From positions 1-64,000 of the forward strand of contig JARGNZ010000007.1 of the NCBI GenBank assembly GCA_029209985.1: a stretch of DNA of 64,000 nucleotides, in the 5' to 3' direction. The stretch comes from Parvibaculaceae bacterium (GTDB lineage: Bacteria > Pseudomonadota > Alphaproteobacteria > Parvibaculales > Parvibaculaceae). Made by a program: the position numbers and the translations under genes. Shown here piece by piece: positions 39,202 to 48,427 of this stretch; within the stretch, counting starts at the first letter, position 1, and each line of letters begins with the position of its first letter. The notes below the pieces were generated by a model, which was not told where the DNA came from, did no database searches, and saw nothing but the letters and a program-made list of their open reading frames with translations.

Positions 39202-39699
39202 GCTGTTTCCTTTATGTAAAGTGTGCCGCAATTAACCAAAACCTCTCTTAGCGGTGTAGCAAACTGATCGGCATTGGCCAAGTCAGCATTGTTTTGCGCC
39301 CCTCTCGCGCCTCATTCAGTGCCCTCAACCCATCATTGAGGCTTAAAACAACCTCTATTTTGCAAAATTAGCCATAAAGTGGGTAAACAACCCGCTCTGC
39401 ACAAATCTTCCGTAGAATTTTGCACTCAATTCTGAAAGATTGTGGGAGAAACAGGCCTAAAACTGACTCGATACATCCTTTCGGGGGGATTTCCGAAAGG
39501 ACAGCTGATAAACACGCATTCACAGCGCGTTCCTAGAACACCGCTTTAGTATGTTGAACGTGTGATGGTGGCGCCGAAATATGCTGCACGCATATCCGTG
39601 GCAGATAGCCAATCGAGTGAGCGATAGAGTTGATGGGTACGAATAGCTAATTAATTGAATGCGGGCCTTTGCTTAAAAGACCCTGCTACGAGGTAGACT
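39202..39699. other. 498-base intergenic region between divergent tpiA and ppiD
   Basis: No gene is supported here. It must hold the promoters of tpiA (minus) and ppiD (plus), but no -35/-10 pair with good spacing stands out. The clearest element is the hairpin at 39477-39500. The rest is AT-rich unstructured sequence. Confidence 0.6.
39477..39500. repeat. inverted repeat upstream of ppiD
   Basis: CCTTTCGG (39477-39484) and CCGAAAGG (39493-39500) form a perfect 8-base stem with an 8-base G-rich loop. No T run follows on either strand, so a terminator is unlikely; an operator or structured leader is possible. Confidence 0.5.
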
Positions 39700-41598
39700 A
39701 TGCTGGATACATTACGCAAACATTCTTCAGGCTGGGTTGCTGGTCTCTTTATGGGCCTCATCGCAATGAGCTTTGTTTTATGGGGCGTTGCAGACATCTT
39801 CTCGGCCCCGCGCACTGAAGTTGTTGCGACCGTCGGCGATCAAGAAATCACGAGCAGCGACTTCGTAGCTGACTACCGTCGGGAACTTGCTAATTATTCG
39901 GCTCAGCGTGGGCAAGATATTACCCCCGCAGAAGGCATGGCATATGGCATCGACCGCCAAGTACTCGCGCGCCTTATCGGCGCAGCTGCAATTGATGGCG
40001 CAGCCAAAAGCTTAGGTCTTGCCGCCTCTGACGTGGCCGTCGTTGAAGAAATCAAAGCAGACCCAACATTTCAGAATGCTAGCGGGCAATTTGACAAGCA
40101 AACCTTTGACTTGGTGCTTTATCAAAATGGCTTGAATGAAGCAGCTTATTTTGAAGAGCGTCGTAACTTTATTGCGCGCCGCCAACTCATCAATGCTGTG
40201 TCAGCAGAAACAGCGGCCCCCAAGGGGATGGCCGAGCTGATTAACGCGTACCGTAATGAAAAACGGGTTGCACGCTACATCGTCTTGCCCCCCGCTTTGT
40301 TGGGCGAGCAAGTAGAGCCAACAGAAGAAGAGCTTATCGCTTACCACGAACGCGTTGGTAGCCGCTTTGCCTCCCCAGAGTTACGCAGCTTTCAAGTGAT
40401 GGTTCTACGACCTGAAGCATTGGCAGCACAAATTGGTATCAATGAAGAAGACCTCCGGGCGGCCTACGAAGACCGTCGGGGAGATTTTGATACACCAGAA
40501 ACGCGCAGTGTTATTCAGTTGCCTTTCCCAACTGAGGAAGCAGCTGCTGCGGCAAGTACCAAGCTTACTCAAGGCACTTCCGTTGCCGAGATTATTGCGA
40601 GCATTGGTCAAAACGAAGATGATGTCACATTGGGCTTTGTTTCTCGCACAGATTTAAGCTCATCGGCCTACGCGGATGCGGTCTTTGCGTTGGAAAAAGG
40701 AGGCGTTAGCGCACCGGTTGAAGGCCCCCTCGCCCACATGGTTTTCATTGTGAACGATATTCGCCCGGGTGTGGTTTCAACCTATGAAGACGTGCGCGAT
40801 ACATTGAAAGCAGAAGTCGTCAATGACCAAGCCCTCAATGAAGTGCTCGACTTCTATAATCTGATTGAAGATGAGCGTGCGGGCGGTGCCACTTTGGCAG
40901 AATTGGCCGCGAAGTTTGACTTCCCTCATTCGCAAGTGAATGACGTGACGCGGACTGGCTTAGACGCCAATGGGGCCGCCAAAAAAGACCTGCCGGATGT
41001 TCCAGAGTCCATGGCCACAATTTTTGCCTCTGAAGTTGGCGCTGAAATTGACGCCATTGAAACAGAAGACGGCGGCTACATTTGGATTGAAGTAACAGAC
41101 ATTCAGCCAGAACAAGCCAAGCCACTTGCTGACGTGCGTGACGAGATCGTGACCCTATGGAAAGAACAAACTCAGGTTGCCAAACTTGATGAGCTGGCCA
41201 CAGAGCTAGTTGCACGCGGCACTAAAGGCGAAACGATTGAGGCCATTGCAGCAAGCTTGAACCGCTCTCCCCTCACCTCTAACGGCATGTTACGCCGGTT
41301 TAGCGATGACACGTTCTCGCGTATGGCCGTGACGAACCTTTTTGCCACGCCAAAGGGAGGCTTTACACAAGCCACTGTTGGCTTTGGCGATAGTCGCGTT
41401 TTGATGCAGGTGCACGACATCATTGAACCATCTGCCGGGGCAAATGCAGACGATATTGCTAAGCTCAACGAAGAATTGGCATTGGGTGTTGAAAACGATT
41501 TGATCAACACACTGATTGTCGCGCTTCAAGAACAGCAAGGCACAACAATCAATGAAACGCTCTTGCGCCAATCTGTTGAAACATCTGCCCAGCAGTAG
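39700..41598 (+). CDS. ppiD: PpiD-like periplasmic folding chaperone (SurA N-terminal and parvulin domains)
   Basis: 632 residues. The start LRKHSSGWVAGLFMGLIAMSFVLWG is one N-terminal membrane anchor (about residues 10-33), followed by a SurA-like chaperone domain (VGDQEITSSDF onward, to about residue 165), a weakly conserved parvulin-like domain (about 245-355) and a long C-terminal helical region. PpiD is an inner-membrane-anchored chaperone facing the periplasm near SecYEG. The parvulin core is degenerate, as in most PpiD, so isomerase activity is doubtful. Position between tpiA and trpE is typical for alphaproteobacteria. Confidence 0.92.
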   Translation: MLDTLRKHSSGWVAGLFMGLIAMSFVLWGVADIFSAPRTEVVATVGDQEITSSDFVADYRRELANYSAQRGQDITPAEGMAYGIDRQVLARLIGAAAIDGAAKSLGLAASDVAVVEEIKADPTFQNASGQFDKQTFDLVLYQNGLNEAAYFEERRNFIARRQLINAVSAETAAPKGMAELINAYRNEKRVARYIVLPPALLGEQVEPTEEELIAYHERVGSRFASPELRSFQVMVLRPEALAAQIGINEEDLRAAYEDRRGDFDTPETRSVIQLPFPTEEAAAAASTKLTQGTSVAEIIASIGQNEDDVTLGFVSRTDLSSSAYADAVFALEKGGVSAPVEGPLAHMVFIVNDIRPGVVSTYEDVRDTLKAEVVNDQALNEVLDFYNLIEDERAGGATLAELAAKFDFPHSQVNDVTRTGLDANGAAKKDLPDVPESMATIFASEVGAEIDAIETEDGGYIWIEVTDIQPEQAKPLADVRDEIVTLWKEQTQVAKLDELATELVARGTKGETIEAIAASLNRSPLTSNGMLRRFSDDTFSRMAVTNLFATPKGGFTQATVGFGDSRVLMQVHDIIEPSAGANADDIAKLNEELALGVENDLINTLIVALQEQQGTTINETLLRQSVETSAQQ

Positions 41599-41660
41599 GC
41601 TTTGCTTACGTACACTAAGCCTTCAGGGCGCGCAGCCTAAAGGGTTGCGAACAGCACGGA

Positions 41661-43181
41661 ATGACTATGTTGAGTCCAAATTTTGATAGCTTTCAATCGA
41701 CCTATGATGAGGGCGTGCCTCAGCTGCTATGGACTCGGCTTGTCGCCGACTTGGAAACCCCCGTGTCTGTCTATCTCAAAATTGCAGCAGATAAGCCAAA
41801 TAGCTTTTTGCTGGAATCTGTTGAAGGTGGGGAAACACGCGGGCGCTATTCCATCATCGGCCTGCACCCTGACATCATCTGGAAGGCGGACGGCCAAAAA
41901 GCGCAAATCAATCGAAAGGCGTTACTGGATAGCTCTGCCTTTGAGCCTTGCCCGCAAGACACGCTAACTGCTTTACGGGCGCTGCTTGATGAATCTCGCA
42001 TTGAAATGCCCGAGGAGCTGCCTTCTATGGCGGCAGGTGTCTTTGGCTATATGGGGTATGACGCGGTGCGGCTGATGGAGCATTTGCCCAACCAAAACCC
42101 CGATGTCCTTGAGCTGCCGGATTTCCTTTTTGTGCGCCCTACGGTGATTGCGGTTTTTGATGCGGTCAAAGATGAGATTGCTTTGGTCACTCCCGTGCGC
42201 GCCCAGTCTGGCACGTCTGCCAAGGCGGCCTATGCCCGTGCGGAAGAGCGGTTAAACGATGTCATTGTGGCACTTGATACTGCGCCGCCCCATCAAGACG
42301 AAATGGTTGATGTGGCTCCCTTAGCACCCCCTGTCTCTAATACGCCGCCTGAGCACTATTTCTCCATGGTTGAAAAAGCCAAGGAATATATCCGGGCGGG
42401 TGATATTTTTCAGGTCGTGCTCTCACAGCGATTTGAAACTCCCTTCGAGCTGCCCCCCTTTGCGTTGTACCGTGCCTTGCGCCGGATCAACCCCTCGCCT
42501 TACCTCTATTTTCTCAACTTTGAAGGCTTCTCGATTGTTGGCTCAAGCCCCGAAATTTTAGTTCGGGTGCGCGATGGCGAAGTCACCCTGCGTCCCATTG
42601 CAGGCACACGCCACAAAGGGGCCAATGCCAAAGAAAATGCTGAGATTTCAGCAGAGTTGTTGGCAGACCCGAAAGAGCGCGCAGAACATTTGATGCTGCT
42701 TGACTTAGGGCGCAACGATGTTGGGCGGGTTTCCAAGGTTGGGTCTATTGAGGTGACAGAGCAGTTTGAGCTTCAGTTTACCTCGCACCTCATCCACATC
42801 GTTTCTAATGTTGTGGGAGAACTTGATACAGACCGCTATGACGCGATTGCTGCCCTCAATGCAGGTTTTCCCGCTGGAACGGTTTCAGGGGCACCCAAAG
42901 TACATGCGATGGAAATCATTGATGAGCTAGAGCTTGAAAAGCGCGGGCCTTATGCCGGGGCTGTCGGGTATTTCACCGCCGACGGTGAAATGGATACCTG
43001 CATCATCTTGCGTACCGCCATTGTGAAAGATGGCAAAATGTATGTGCAAGCTGGTGGTGGGGTTGTTGCCGACTCGACACCGGAAGGTGAGCATCAGGAA
43101 TCCATCAATAAAGCCAAAGCCTTATTTAGAGCGGCTGAAGAAGCGGTTCACTTTGCGTCACGTGCGCGCCGGGGCCAATAA
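41661..43181 (+). CDS. trpE: anthranilate synthase component I
   Basis: 506 residues. The N-terminal regulatory half includes the SFLLESVEGGETRGRYSIIG segment (residues 47-66), where the LLES serine is part of the tryptophan feedback site. The catalytic half has GDIFQVVLSQRFE, SPEILVRVRDGEVTLRPIAGTR, NDVGRVSKVGS, FPAGTVSGAPKV and YAGAVGYF, all conserved in TrpE. It makes anthranilate from chorismate with the TrpG glutaminase. The AGGCTT/AAGCCT pair at 41597-41622 in the 62-base leader could form a hairpin, but no Trp-rich leader peptide was seen. The 3' end overlaps the facing deacetylase gene by 24 bases. Confidence 0.97.
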   Translation: MTMLSPNFDSFQSTYDEGVPQLLWTRLVADLETPVSVYLKIAADKPNSFLLESVEGGETRGRYSIIGLHPDIIWKADGQKAQINRKALLDSSAFEPCPQDTLTALRALLDESRIEMPEELPSMAAGVFGYMGYDAVRLMEHLPNQNPDVLELPDFLFVRPTVIAVFDAVKDEIALVTPVRAQSGTSAKAAYARAEERLNDVIVALDTAPPHQDEMVDVAPLAPPVSNTPPEHYFSMVEKAKEYIRAGDIFQVVLSQRFETPFELPPFALYRALRRINPSPYLYFLNFEGFSIVGSSPEILVRVRDGEVTLRPIAGTRHKGANAKENAEISAELLADPKERAEHLMLLDLGRNDVGRVSKVGSIEVTEQFELQFTSHLIHIVSNVVGELDTDRYDAIAALNAGFPAGTVSGAPKVHAMEIIDELELEKRGPYAGAVGYFTADGEMDTCIILRTAIVKDGKMYVQAGGGVVADSTPEGEHQESINKAKALFRAAEEAVHFASRARRGQ

Positions 43182-44708
43182 GGCCGTTAGGGGCACCAAA
43201 TCGATGCCTTTCGCGTCCAAGCCACGCACCCACACTTCTAGCACTTCTAACGTCATATCGTGAGGGTGGCCGATGGCGATGGCATTGCCATTACGCCGGG
43301 CGATGCTTTCCAACTGATCGAGTTGGTTGAGTAGATTGTCTGGCCCTTGTGCATGATCCAAGAAGACATCGCGACCCAATGTCGGCACCCCTGCTGCCTG
43401 TCCCACTTTGGCGGCGGTTGAGGCTTGGCTTGTGCGGCTATCGAGGAAAATAAGACCGCGCTCATTCAAGCTTTTCATCACCGGCAATAAAGCCCGCACG
43501 TCTTCGGTAAAGCGACTGCCCATATGATTATTAATGCCCACATAGCCCTCTAATTGCGCCAAGTTGCGTGCCAAAGCTTGGCTCACTTCTTGTGCTGACA
43601 TGCCCGTCATCAAGGCGTCGTCGCCGGGATCATGGTGCCCATGTGGTTCCATTGGCACATGCACGAGGATTTCATGGCCTGCCGTTCTTGCTTCACGGGC
43701 CAGCTTGGCGGAGCGGGCGCCATACGGCAAGAACGACAGGTTTATCTCTTTCGGCAAATCGATGGTGCGTTGCGTACGCTCAACATTAAGGCCGAGGTCA
43801 TCTAGTACAATCGCGATCTTGGGGCGGTTGCTCGAGGTGTGAAGTCCGGCAAAGCGTTGCCACGCCGGACGCGCATCGCTGAGCAATTTAGCATCCCCCT
43901 CAATGGGGCCACCTAAGGCTGTTCCGATGGCACCGGTCGTCAAGGCATCCAGTCGCTCATCAAAGGCGCTGTTGGATTTGTCCGCGAGGATGCCCCCGCG
44001 CAAGTCCAAAGGAATGAATTCATCCAGTCCCAGTTTTTCATCCCGGTTAGGTTGGGCAATATGGTCTGGCAGTGACGCTAAAACGGATAGATTGACTGAA
44101 ATGGAATTGATCGGGCTTAAAACGGACGGCTCTTTTGCCCCGTTTGCGGGTGTCTGCCATTGCGCAGGCCAAGCGCTTGGTTTTTGCAGCCCTAAGATAA
44201 TACGCGTTTTCAGCGGGGCCTTTTTTTGAACATCAGGGTTCACGTGCGCCAATTCGATACGGGCGTTGCCCAACAGCTCTGGCAGCGCAAAGGTGAACGC
44301 GGTGCCCGTGAGCAATCCCACCACAAGCGCCATAAAGGCGAGCAGCGTCCAATCTTTCACGCGCGTTGGCGGTGTTGAAACTTGGGTGCCCGGTGGACGG
44401 ATGCCTTTAGATAAAATGCTTGAGACATCGTCCAAACGCCCAAGCTTAGAAGCACTGGCGGCCTTCATGGCATTTGTCGGAGCTGACGGCGTCTTCGTAG
44501 GGCCTGCCCGCACTGATTTTGGGGTGTCACTTGGAGATTTTTGCGTTACAGGCGTGCTTTTTGCCGCCCCGCCAGCAGAAGCTGGTGTTGGGCGCTCAAG
44601 GCTTTCGGGCCGGGTAATCGGCCCATCAATTTTTGCCAGAAGCTCTGTCAGATCGGAATAATCGCGATCTTTTGATGCTCCGGGTCGGAAATTGCCTGCC
44701 GCCGCCAC
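43158..44708 (-). CDS. divergent polysaccharide deacetylase family protein
   Basis: 516 residues from a GTG at 44708, preceded by AAGGGGAA at good spacing; an opening at 44813 would add 35 residues without family character. Residues 1-130 are Pro/Ser/Thr/Lys-rich and cytoplasmic; one membrane helix follows (LLAFMALVVGLLTGTAFTFAL, near residue 136), then a linker and a C-terminal NodB-like barrel (from about residue 295). That domain has IAIVLDDLGLN, HEILVHVPMEPHG, NNHMGSRFTED, FLDSRTS and AIAIGHPHDMT. The divergent polysaccharide deacetylase family (YibQ-like) is of unknown substrate. It splits the trp genes and its end overlaps trpE. Confidence 0.85.
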   Translation of the reverse strand: MAAAGNFRPGASKDRDYSDLTELLAKIDGPITRPESLERPTPASAGGAAKSTPVTQKSPSDTPKSVRAGPTKTPSAPTNAMKAASASKLGRLDDVSSILSKGIRPPGTQVSTPPTRVKDWTLLAFMALVVGLLTGTAFTFALPELLGNARIELAHVNPDVQKKAPLKTRIILGLQKPSAWPAQWQTPANGAKEPSVLSPINSISVNLSVLASLPDHIAQPNRDEKLGLDEFIPLDLRGGILADKSNSAFDERLDALTTGAIGTALGGPIEGDAKLLSDARPAWQRFAGLHTSSNRPKIAIVLDDLGLNVERTQRTIDLPKEINLSFLPYGARSAKLAREARTAGHEILVHVPMEPHGHHDPGDDALMTGMSAQEVSQALARNLAQLEGYVGINNHMGSRFTEDVRALLPVMKSLNERGLIFLDSRTSQASTAAKVGQAAGVPTLGRDVFLDHAQGPDNLLNQLDQLESIARRNGNAIAIGHPHDMTLEVLEVWVRGLDAKGIDLVPLTALLAPART

Positions 44709-44942
44709 GGAGCTTCCCCTTTCCCTCGAATGTCTGCAAAATGCTCTCACCCACAAGATGATGTGCATTCGGTCCCGGATTAAACCATATTTTGTGAGCA
44801 TTGGACAAGCCAACCCCAGGGCAAAACCTGTGGACAGCTTGAGAAATAATTACACTTTCCCGCGTCCCCCGCCTTGCTGGTATCTGCCCAGATGCCTATA
44901 AGAACCCTTAGGTTTGGTGCGCGTGCCTCCTTGGGATGATTG

Positions 44943-44976
44943 GCGTACTATCTGGCCTTGCGTACTATTTGGGAGA
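44943..44976 (+). repeat. 17-base tandem repeat upstream of trpG
   Basis: GCGTACTAT occurs at 44943-44951 and again at 44960-44968, with the following YTGG also shared; the unit spacing is 17 bases. The second copy runs into the trpG ribosome-binding site (GGGAG at 44971-44975). Could be an operator, a promoter duplication or chance. Confidence 0.4.
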
Positions 44977-44983
44977 ACGCACC

Positions 44984-45580
44984 ATGTTGTTGCTGATCGA
45001 TAATTACGACAGTTTTACCTACAATCTGTATCACTTCCTCGGAGATCTTGGGGTAGAGGCAGAAGTTGTGCGCAATGATGCCATTAGCGTGGATGAGGCC
45101 ATGGCGAAGGGGGCTGAAGCCCTTATGATTTCGCCGGGGCCTTGCGACCCAGACCGCGCCGGTATTTGCCTCGACTTGATTAAAGCCGCCGCTGGTAAGC
45201 TTCCCATCTTTGGGGTTTGTTTAGGCCATCAGTCCATCGGGCAAGCCTTTGGAGGCAAAATCGTTCGCGCCCCTGAATTGATGCACGGTAAAGTCAGCCA
45301 TATTGAGCATGAGGGCAAAGGTGTTTTCAAAGGTCTTCCCAACCCACTTGGCGTGACCCGCTATCACTCCCTCACAATCGAACCCTCTTCGCTGCCCGAT
45401 TGCCTTGAGGTCACCGCGCAAACAACCGACGGCGTTATCATGGGTGTGCAACATAAAGAACTGCCCATTCACGGTGTTCAGTTTCACCCCGAAAGCATTG
45501 CCTCCGACAAAGGGCACGACTTGCTGGCCAACTTCCTTGACCTCGCACAGGTCAGCCGAAAAGAAATGATTTCACAATGA
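44984..45580 (+). CDS. trpG: anthranilate synthase component II, glutamine amidotransferase
   Basis: 198 residues from the ATG at 44984, preceded by GGGAG; an opening at 44936 would cross the tandem repeat. Class I glutaminase: start [13 protein letters not shown], nucleophile Cys79 in [17 protein letters not shown], and the His-Glu pair in [11 protein letters not shown]. It provides ammonia to TrpE. The end overlaps trpD (ATGA), so trpG-trpD-trpC are coupled. The sequence could also serve as PabA; the context favours tryptophan. Confidence 0.96.
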   Translation: MLLLIDNYDSFTYNLYHFLGDLGVEAEVVRNDAISVDEAMAKGAEALMISPGPCDPDRAGICLDLIKAAAGKLPIFGVCLGHQSIGQAFGGKIVRAPELMHGKVSHIEHEGKGVFKGLPNPLGVTRYHSLTIEPSSLPDCLEVTAQTTDGVIMGVQHKELPIHGVQFHPESIASDKGHDLLANFLDLAQVSRKEMISQ

Positions 45581-46602
45581 GCGACCTAAAACCTCTTTTG
45601 AACCAAGTGGCAAACGGCACGTCCTTGTCTGAAGCAGACGCGACCACGGCCTTCAATCTTTTGATGTCTGGCAATGCAACACCTGCTCAAATTGGTGCCT
45701 TTTTGATGGCGCTACGAGTGCGCGGTGAAACCATCGAAGAAATCACTGCTGGTGCCCGGATCATGCGCGAAAAGGCCACAGCTGTTGCTGCCCCGGTTGA
45801 CGCCATCGACACCTGCGGCACAGGGGGCGATGCGTCTGGCACCTATAATATTTCTACAGCTGTTTCCTTTGTTGTGGCTGCCTGCGGTGTTTCCGTTGCC
45901 AAACACGGCAACAAGGCATTGTCTTCTAAATCTGGCACCTCAGAAGTTTTAGAAAAACTTGGGTTGAAGCTCGACATCTCTCCGCGCCACATCACACAGT
46001 GCATCGAGCAAGCGGGCATGGGGTTCATGTTTGCACCGGGTCACCATTCTGCCATGAAATATGTAGGAGCTGCCCGCCAAGAGCTTGGCACACGCACCAT
46101 ATTTAACTTACTCGGGCCGCTCTCTAACCCAGCCGGGGCTAAACGCCAATTGATGGGTGTGTTTGCAGAGCAATGGGTTGAGCCGCTTGCGCACGTGCTC
46201 AAAAAATTAGGGTCTGAAAAAGTGTGGGTTGTGCATGGTTCCGACGGGTTGGACGAGTTGACCACCACAGGTCCGTCCACTGTTGCTGAACTTAAAAACG
46301 GCACCGTGACGCGCTTCACCATCACCCCTGAAGACGCTGGCTTGCCGATTGCCAATGCCAGCGCTCTTAAAGGTGGCGGCCCAGAAGAAAATGCTGTCGC
46401 CCTCCTCGCTCTTCTCAATGGCACTCCCAGCGCCTACCGCGACATTGTTTTGCTCAACGCGGCGGGTGCCCTTGTGGTTTCTGATAAAGCGCCTACCTTG
46501 AAAGAGGGTGTTCTTCAAGCTGCCGCCGCGATCGACAGTGGCGCCGCTCTTAAAACAAAAGACCGCTTGGTCGCTATTTCGCAGGATGCTTCATATGAGT
46601 GA
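45577..46602 (+). CDS. trpD: anthranilate phosphoribosyltransferase
   Basis: 341 residues. The PRPP-binding [17 protein letters not shown] (near residue 75), the [18 protein letters not shown] segment and [14 protein letters not shown] are the family markers, followed by [14 protein letters not shown]. It attaches phosphoribosyl to anthranilate, the second step of tryptophan synthesis. Overlaps trpG by four bases and trpC by eight. The C-terminal part [14 protein letters not shown] is typical. Confidence 0.98.
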   Translation: MSDLKPLLNQVANGTSLSEADATTAFNLLMSGNATPAQIGAFLMALRVRGETIEEITAGARIMREKATAVAAPVDAIDTCGTGGDASGTYNISTAVSFVVAACGVSVAKHGNKALSSKSGTSEVLEKLGLKLDISPRHITQCIEQAGMGFMFAPGHHSAMKYVGAARQELGTRTIFNLLGPLSNPAGAKRQLMGVFAEQWVEPLAHVLKKLGSEKVWVVHGSDGLDELTTTGPSTVAELKNGTVTRFTITPEDAGLPIANASALKGGGPEENAVALLALLNGTPSAYRDIVLLNAAGALVVSDKAPTLKEGVLQAAAAIDSGAALKTKDRLVAISQDASYE

Positions 46603-47392
46603 TACGCTAAAACGCATTGGCGCTTATAAGCTAGAAGAAATCGCCGCCGCCAAAGCTGAGCTGTCCTATGCAGATTTAGAGATCGCCGCCAAAGCCGCCG
46701 CCCCCGTTCGCGGGTTTGGAGCGGCCCTGCAAAGAAGTATTGAACAGGGGCGCTATGCGCTTATTTCAGAAATTAAAAAGGCCAGTCCGTCAAAAGGGTT
46801 GATCCGGGCAGACTTCAACCCAGCTGCCTTAGCCAAAGCCTATGAAGCGGGCGGCGCGACCTGCTTGTCTGTTCTCACGGACACGCCAAGCTTCCAAGGA
46901 GCGCCTGAGTTTCTAAAAGACGCCCGCGCGGCTGTGTCTCTTCCGGCCTTGCGCAAAGACTTTATGTATGACGTTTATCAGGTGGCCCAAGCGCGCGCAT
47001 GGAATGCAGATTGCATTCTCATCATCATGGCAGCGGTGAGCGACCAACAAGCACAAGAGCTTGAAAATGCAGCCTTTGAATGGGGCATGGATGTTCTCTT
47101 AGAAGTACACAACCACGATGAATTGGACCGGGCGCTCCAGCTTAAATCCAATTTGTTAGGCATTAACAACCGCAACCTCAAAACCTTTGAGACCAGCCTC
47201 AACACCACCTTAGAGCTTGCGCCTTTAGTGCCCGCTGACAAATTGGTGATTGGTGAAAGCGGTTTAGGCACGCCAGCCGATTTAGCCATGCTCGCGCGAA
47301 TTGGTGTTGAAAGCTTTTTGATTGGCGAAAGTTTGATGCGCCAAGAAGATGTTTGCGCGGCCACTCGCACACTTCTTACGCGTTCAACGTAG
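46595..47392 (+). CDS. trpC: indole-3-glycerol phosphate synthase
   Basis: 266 residues from the ATG at 46595. TIM barrel with the signature [15 protein letters not shown] near residue 54, [12 protein letters not shown] near residue 114, [12 protein letters not shown] near residue 188 and IGESGL near residue 218. It closes the pyrrole ring after the TrpF step; trpF and trpAB are not in the window. Its start lies within the end of trpD. A GNAT gene starts 10 bases after its stop, an unusual insertion before moaC. Confidence 0.97.
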   Translation: MSDTLKRIGAYKLEEIAAAKAELSYADLEIAAKAAAPVRGFGAALQRSIEQGRYALISEIKKASPSKGLIRADFNPAALAKAYEAGGATCLSVLTDTPSFQGAPEFLKDARAAVSLPALRKDFMYDVYQVAQARAWNADCILIIMAAVSDQQAQELENAAFEWGMDVLLEVHNHDELDRALQLKSNLLGINNRNLKTFETSLNTTLELAPLVPADKLVIGESGLGTPADLAMLARIGVESFLIGESLMRQEDVCAATRTLLTRST

Positions 47393-47402
47393 GAGTAAAC
47401 AA

Positions 47403-47912
47403 GTGGGTCTGCGTAAAGCCATCCGTGAAGACATAGACCTCCTCCCCGCTTTGGAAAAAGCGGCCGGTGAAGTCTTTCGCACGATCGGCATGGATGACAT
47501 TGCCAATGCAGACTTGCCGACGGTGGATGATTACGCAACGTATCTGCATCATGGTGCGATCTATGTTGCCACCTCAGACGAAGATGAAACAACTCTGACC
47601 GGGTTTATTTTGCTCGCGCCGTATGAAAATGCGGCACACATTTATGAAGTGAGCGTGCATCCTAAATTTCAACGCCAAGGCATTGGTGCAAAACTTCTCG
47701 CCCAAGCAAATGTCTGGGCACAGGAAAACGGGTTTGATTGCATCACACTGACAACCTTCACCAATGTGCCGTGGAATGCGCCTTATTACGCGACCAAAGG
47801 TTTTAAGCTTATTGAATCGGCTGCCTATTCACCTGCTCAAAAAATCTTAGCCGAAAATGAAATGCTTCACGGGCTGAGCGATAGATGCTGGATGCAAAAG
47901 ACCTTACCTTAG
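47403..47912 (+). CDS. GNAT family N-acetyltransferase
   Basis: 169 residues from the GTG at 47403, with AGGAG seven bases upstream; an earlier opening at 47349 overlaps trpC and is rejected. The acetyl-CoA-binding motif A is [15 protein letters not shown] near residue 87 (the Q/R-x-x-G-x-G/A pattern), with a preceding HIYEVSV strand and the motif B-like [14 protein letters not shown]. Substrate unknown. It lies between trpC and moaC and is likely transcribed with both; nothing in its sequence links it to tryptophan or molybdopterin chemistry. Confidence 0.9.
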   Translation: MGLRKAIREDIDLLPALEKAAGEVFRTIGMDDIANADLPTVDDYATYLHHGAIYVATSDEDETTLTGFILLAPYENAAHIYEVSVHPKFQRQGIGAKLLAQANVWAQENGFDCITLTTFTNVPWNAPYYATKGFKLIESAAYSPAQKILAENEMLHGLSDRCWMQKTLP

Positions 47913-47944
47913 TACCCGGACCAACCTCAAAGGATCAACCTGAT

Positions 47945-48427
47945 ATGTCTGATAAGCTCTCTCATCTAACCGAAGATGGTTCAGCACACATGGTTGATGT
48001 ATCGGAAAAAGACATCACAAGCAGACGGGCCATTGCAACAGCCCGTGTACGGATGAAACCGGAAACACTACAGCACGTGATAGCAGGTGATATGAAAAAG
48101 GGAGACGTGTTGGGCACCGCCCGCCTTGCGGGCATCATGGCGGCTAAACAAACACCCACCCTTATTCCTTTGTGTCACCCTTTGATGATTTCAAAAGTCA
48201 CGATTGACTTTGAACCTGATGTTGCTTCGTCCTCCATCCATGTCAAAGCAGAGGTCAAAGTATCCGGACAAACCGGGGTTGAAATGGAAGCACTCACAGC
48301 GGCCAGTGTTGCAAGCTTAACCATCTACGACATGGCAAAAGCTGTTGATAAAGAAATGGTCATTGAGGACATCAAGGTGCAACACAAGTCAGGCGGAAAA
48401 TCTGGCACCTATGAGGCGCATTCATGA
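47945..48427 (+). CDS. moaC: cyclic pyranopterin monophosphate synthase MoaC
   Basis: 161 residues from the ATG at 47945. The family is identified by [43 protein letters not shown] and [16 protein letters not shown], with the catalytic Lys in [13 protein letters not shown] near the end. It makes cyclic pyranopterin monophosphate for molybdenum cofactor. The stop overlaps the moeA start by four bases (ATGA). MoaA is not in the window. Confidence 0.97.
   Translation: MSDKLSHLTEDGSAHMVDVSEKDITSRRAIATARVRMKPETLQHVIAGDMKKGDVLGTARLAGIMAAKQTPTLIPLCHPLMISKVTIDFEPDVASSSIHVKAEVKVSGQTGVEMEALTAASVASLTIYDMAKAVDKEMVIEDIKVQHKSGGKSGTYEAHS

Noticed and set aside
39477-39500. Terminator in the tpiA-ppiD gap
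   Set aside because: The stem is perfect but has no T run on either strand, and both genes point away from it.
41597-41622. trp attenuator before trpE
   Set aside because: An AGGCTT/AAGCCT hairpin exists, but there is no U run and no leader peptide with tandem Trp codons.
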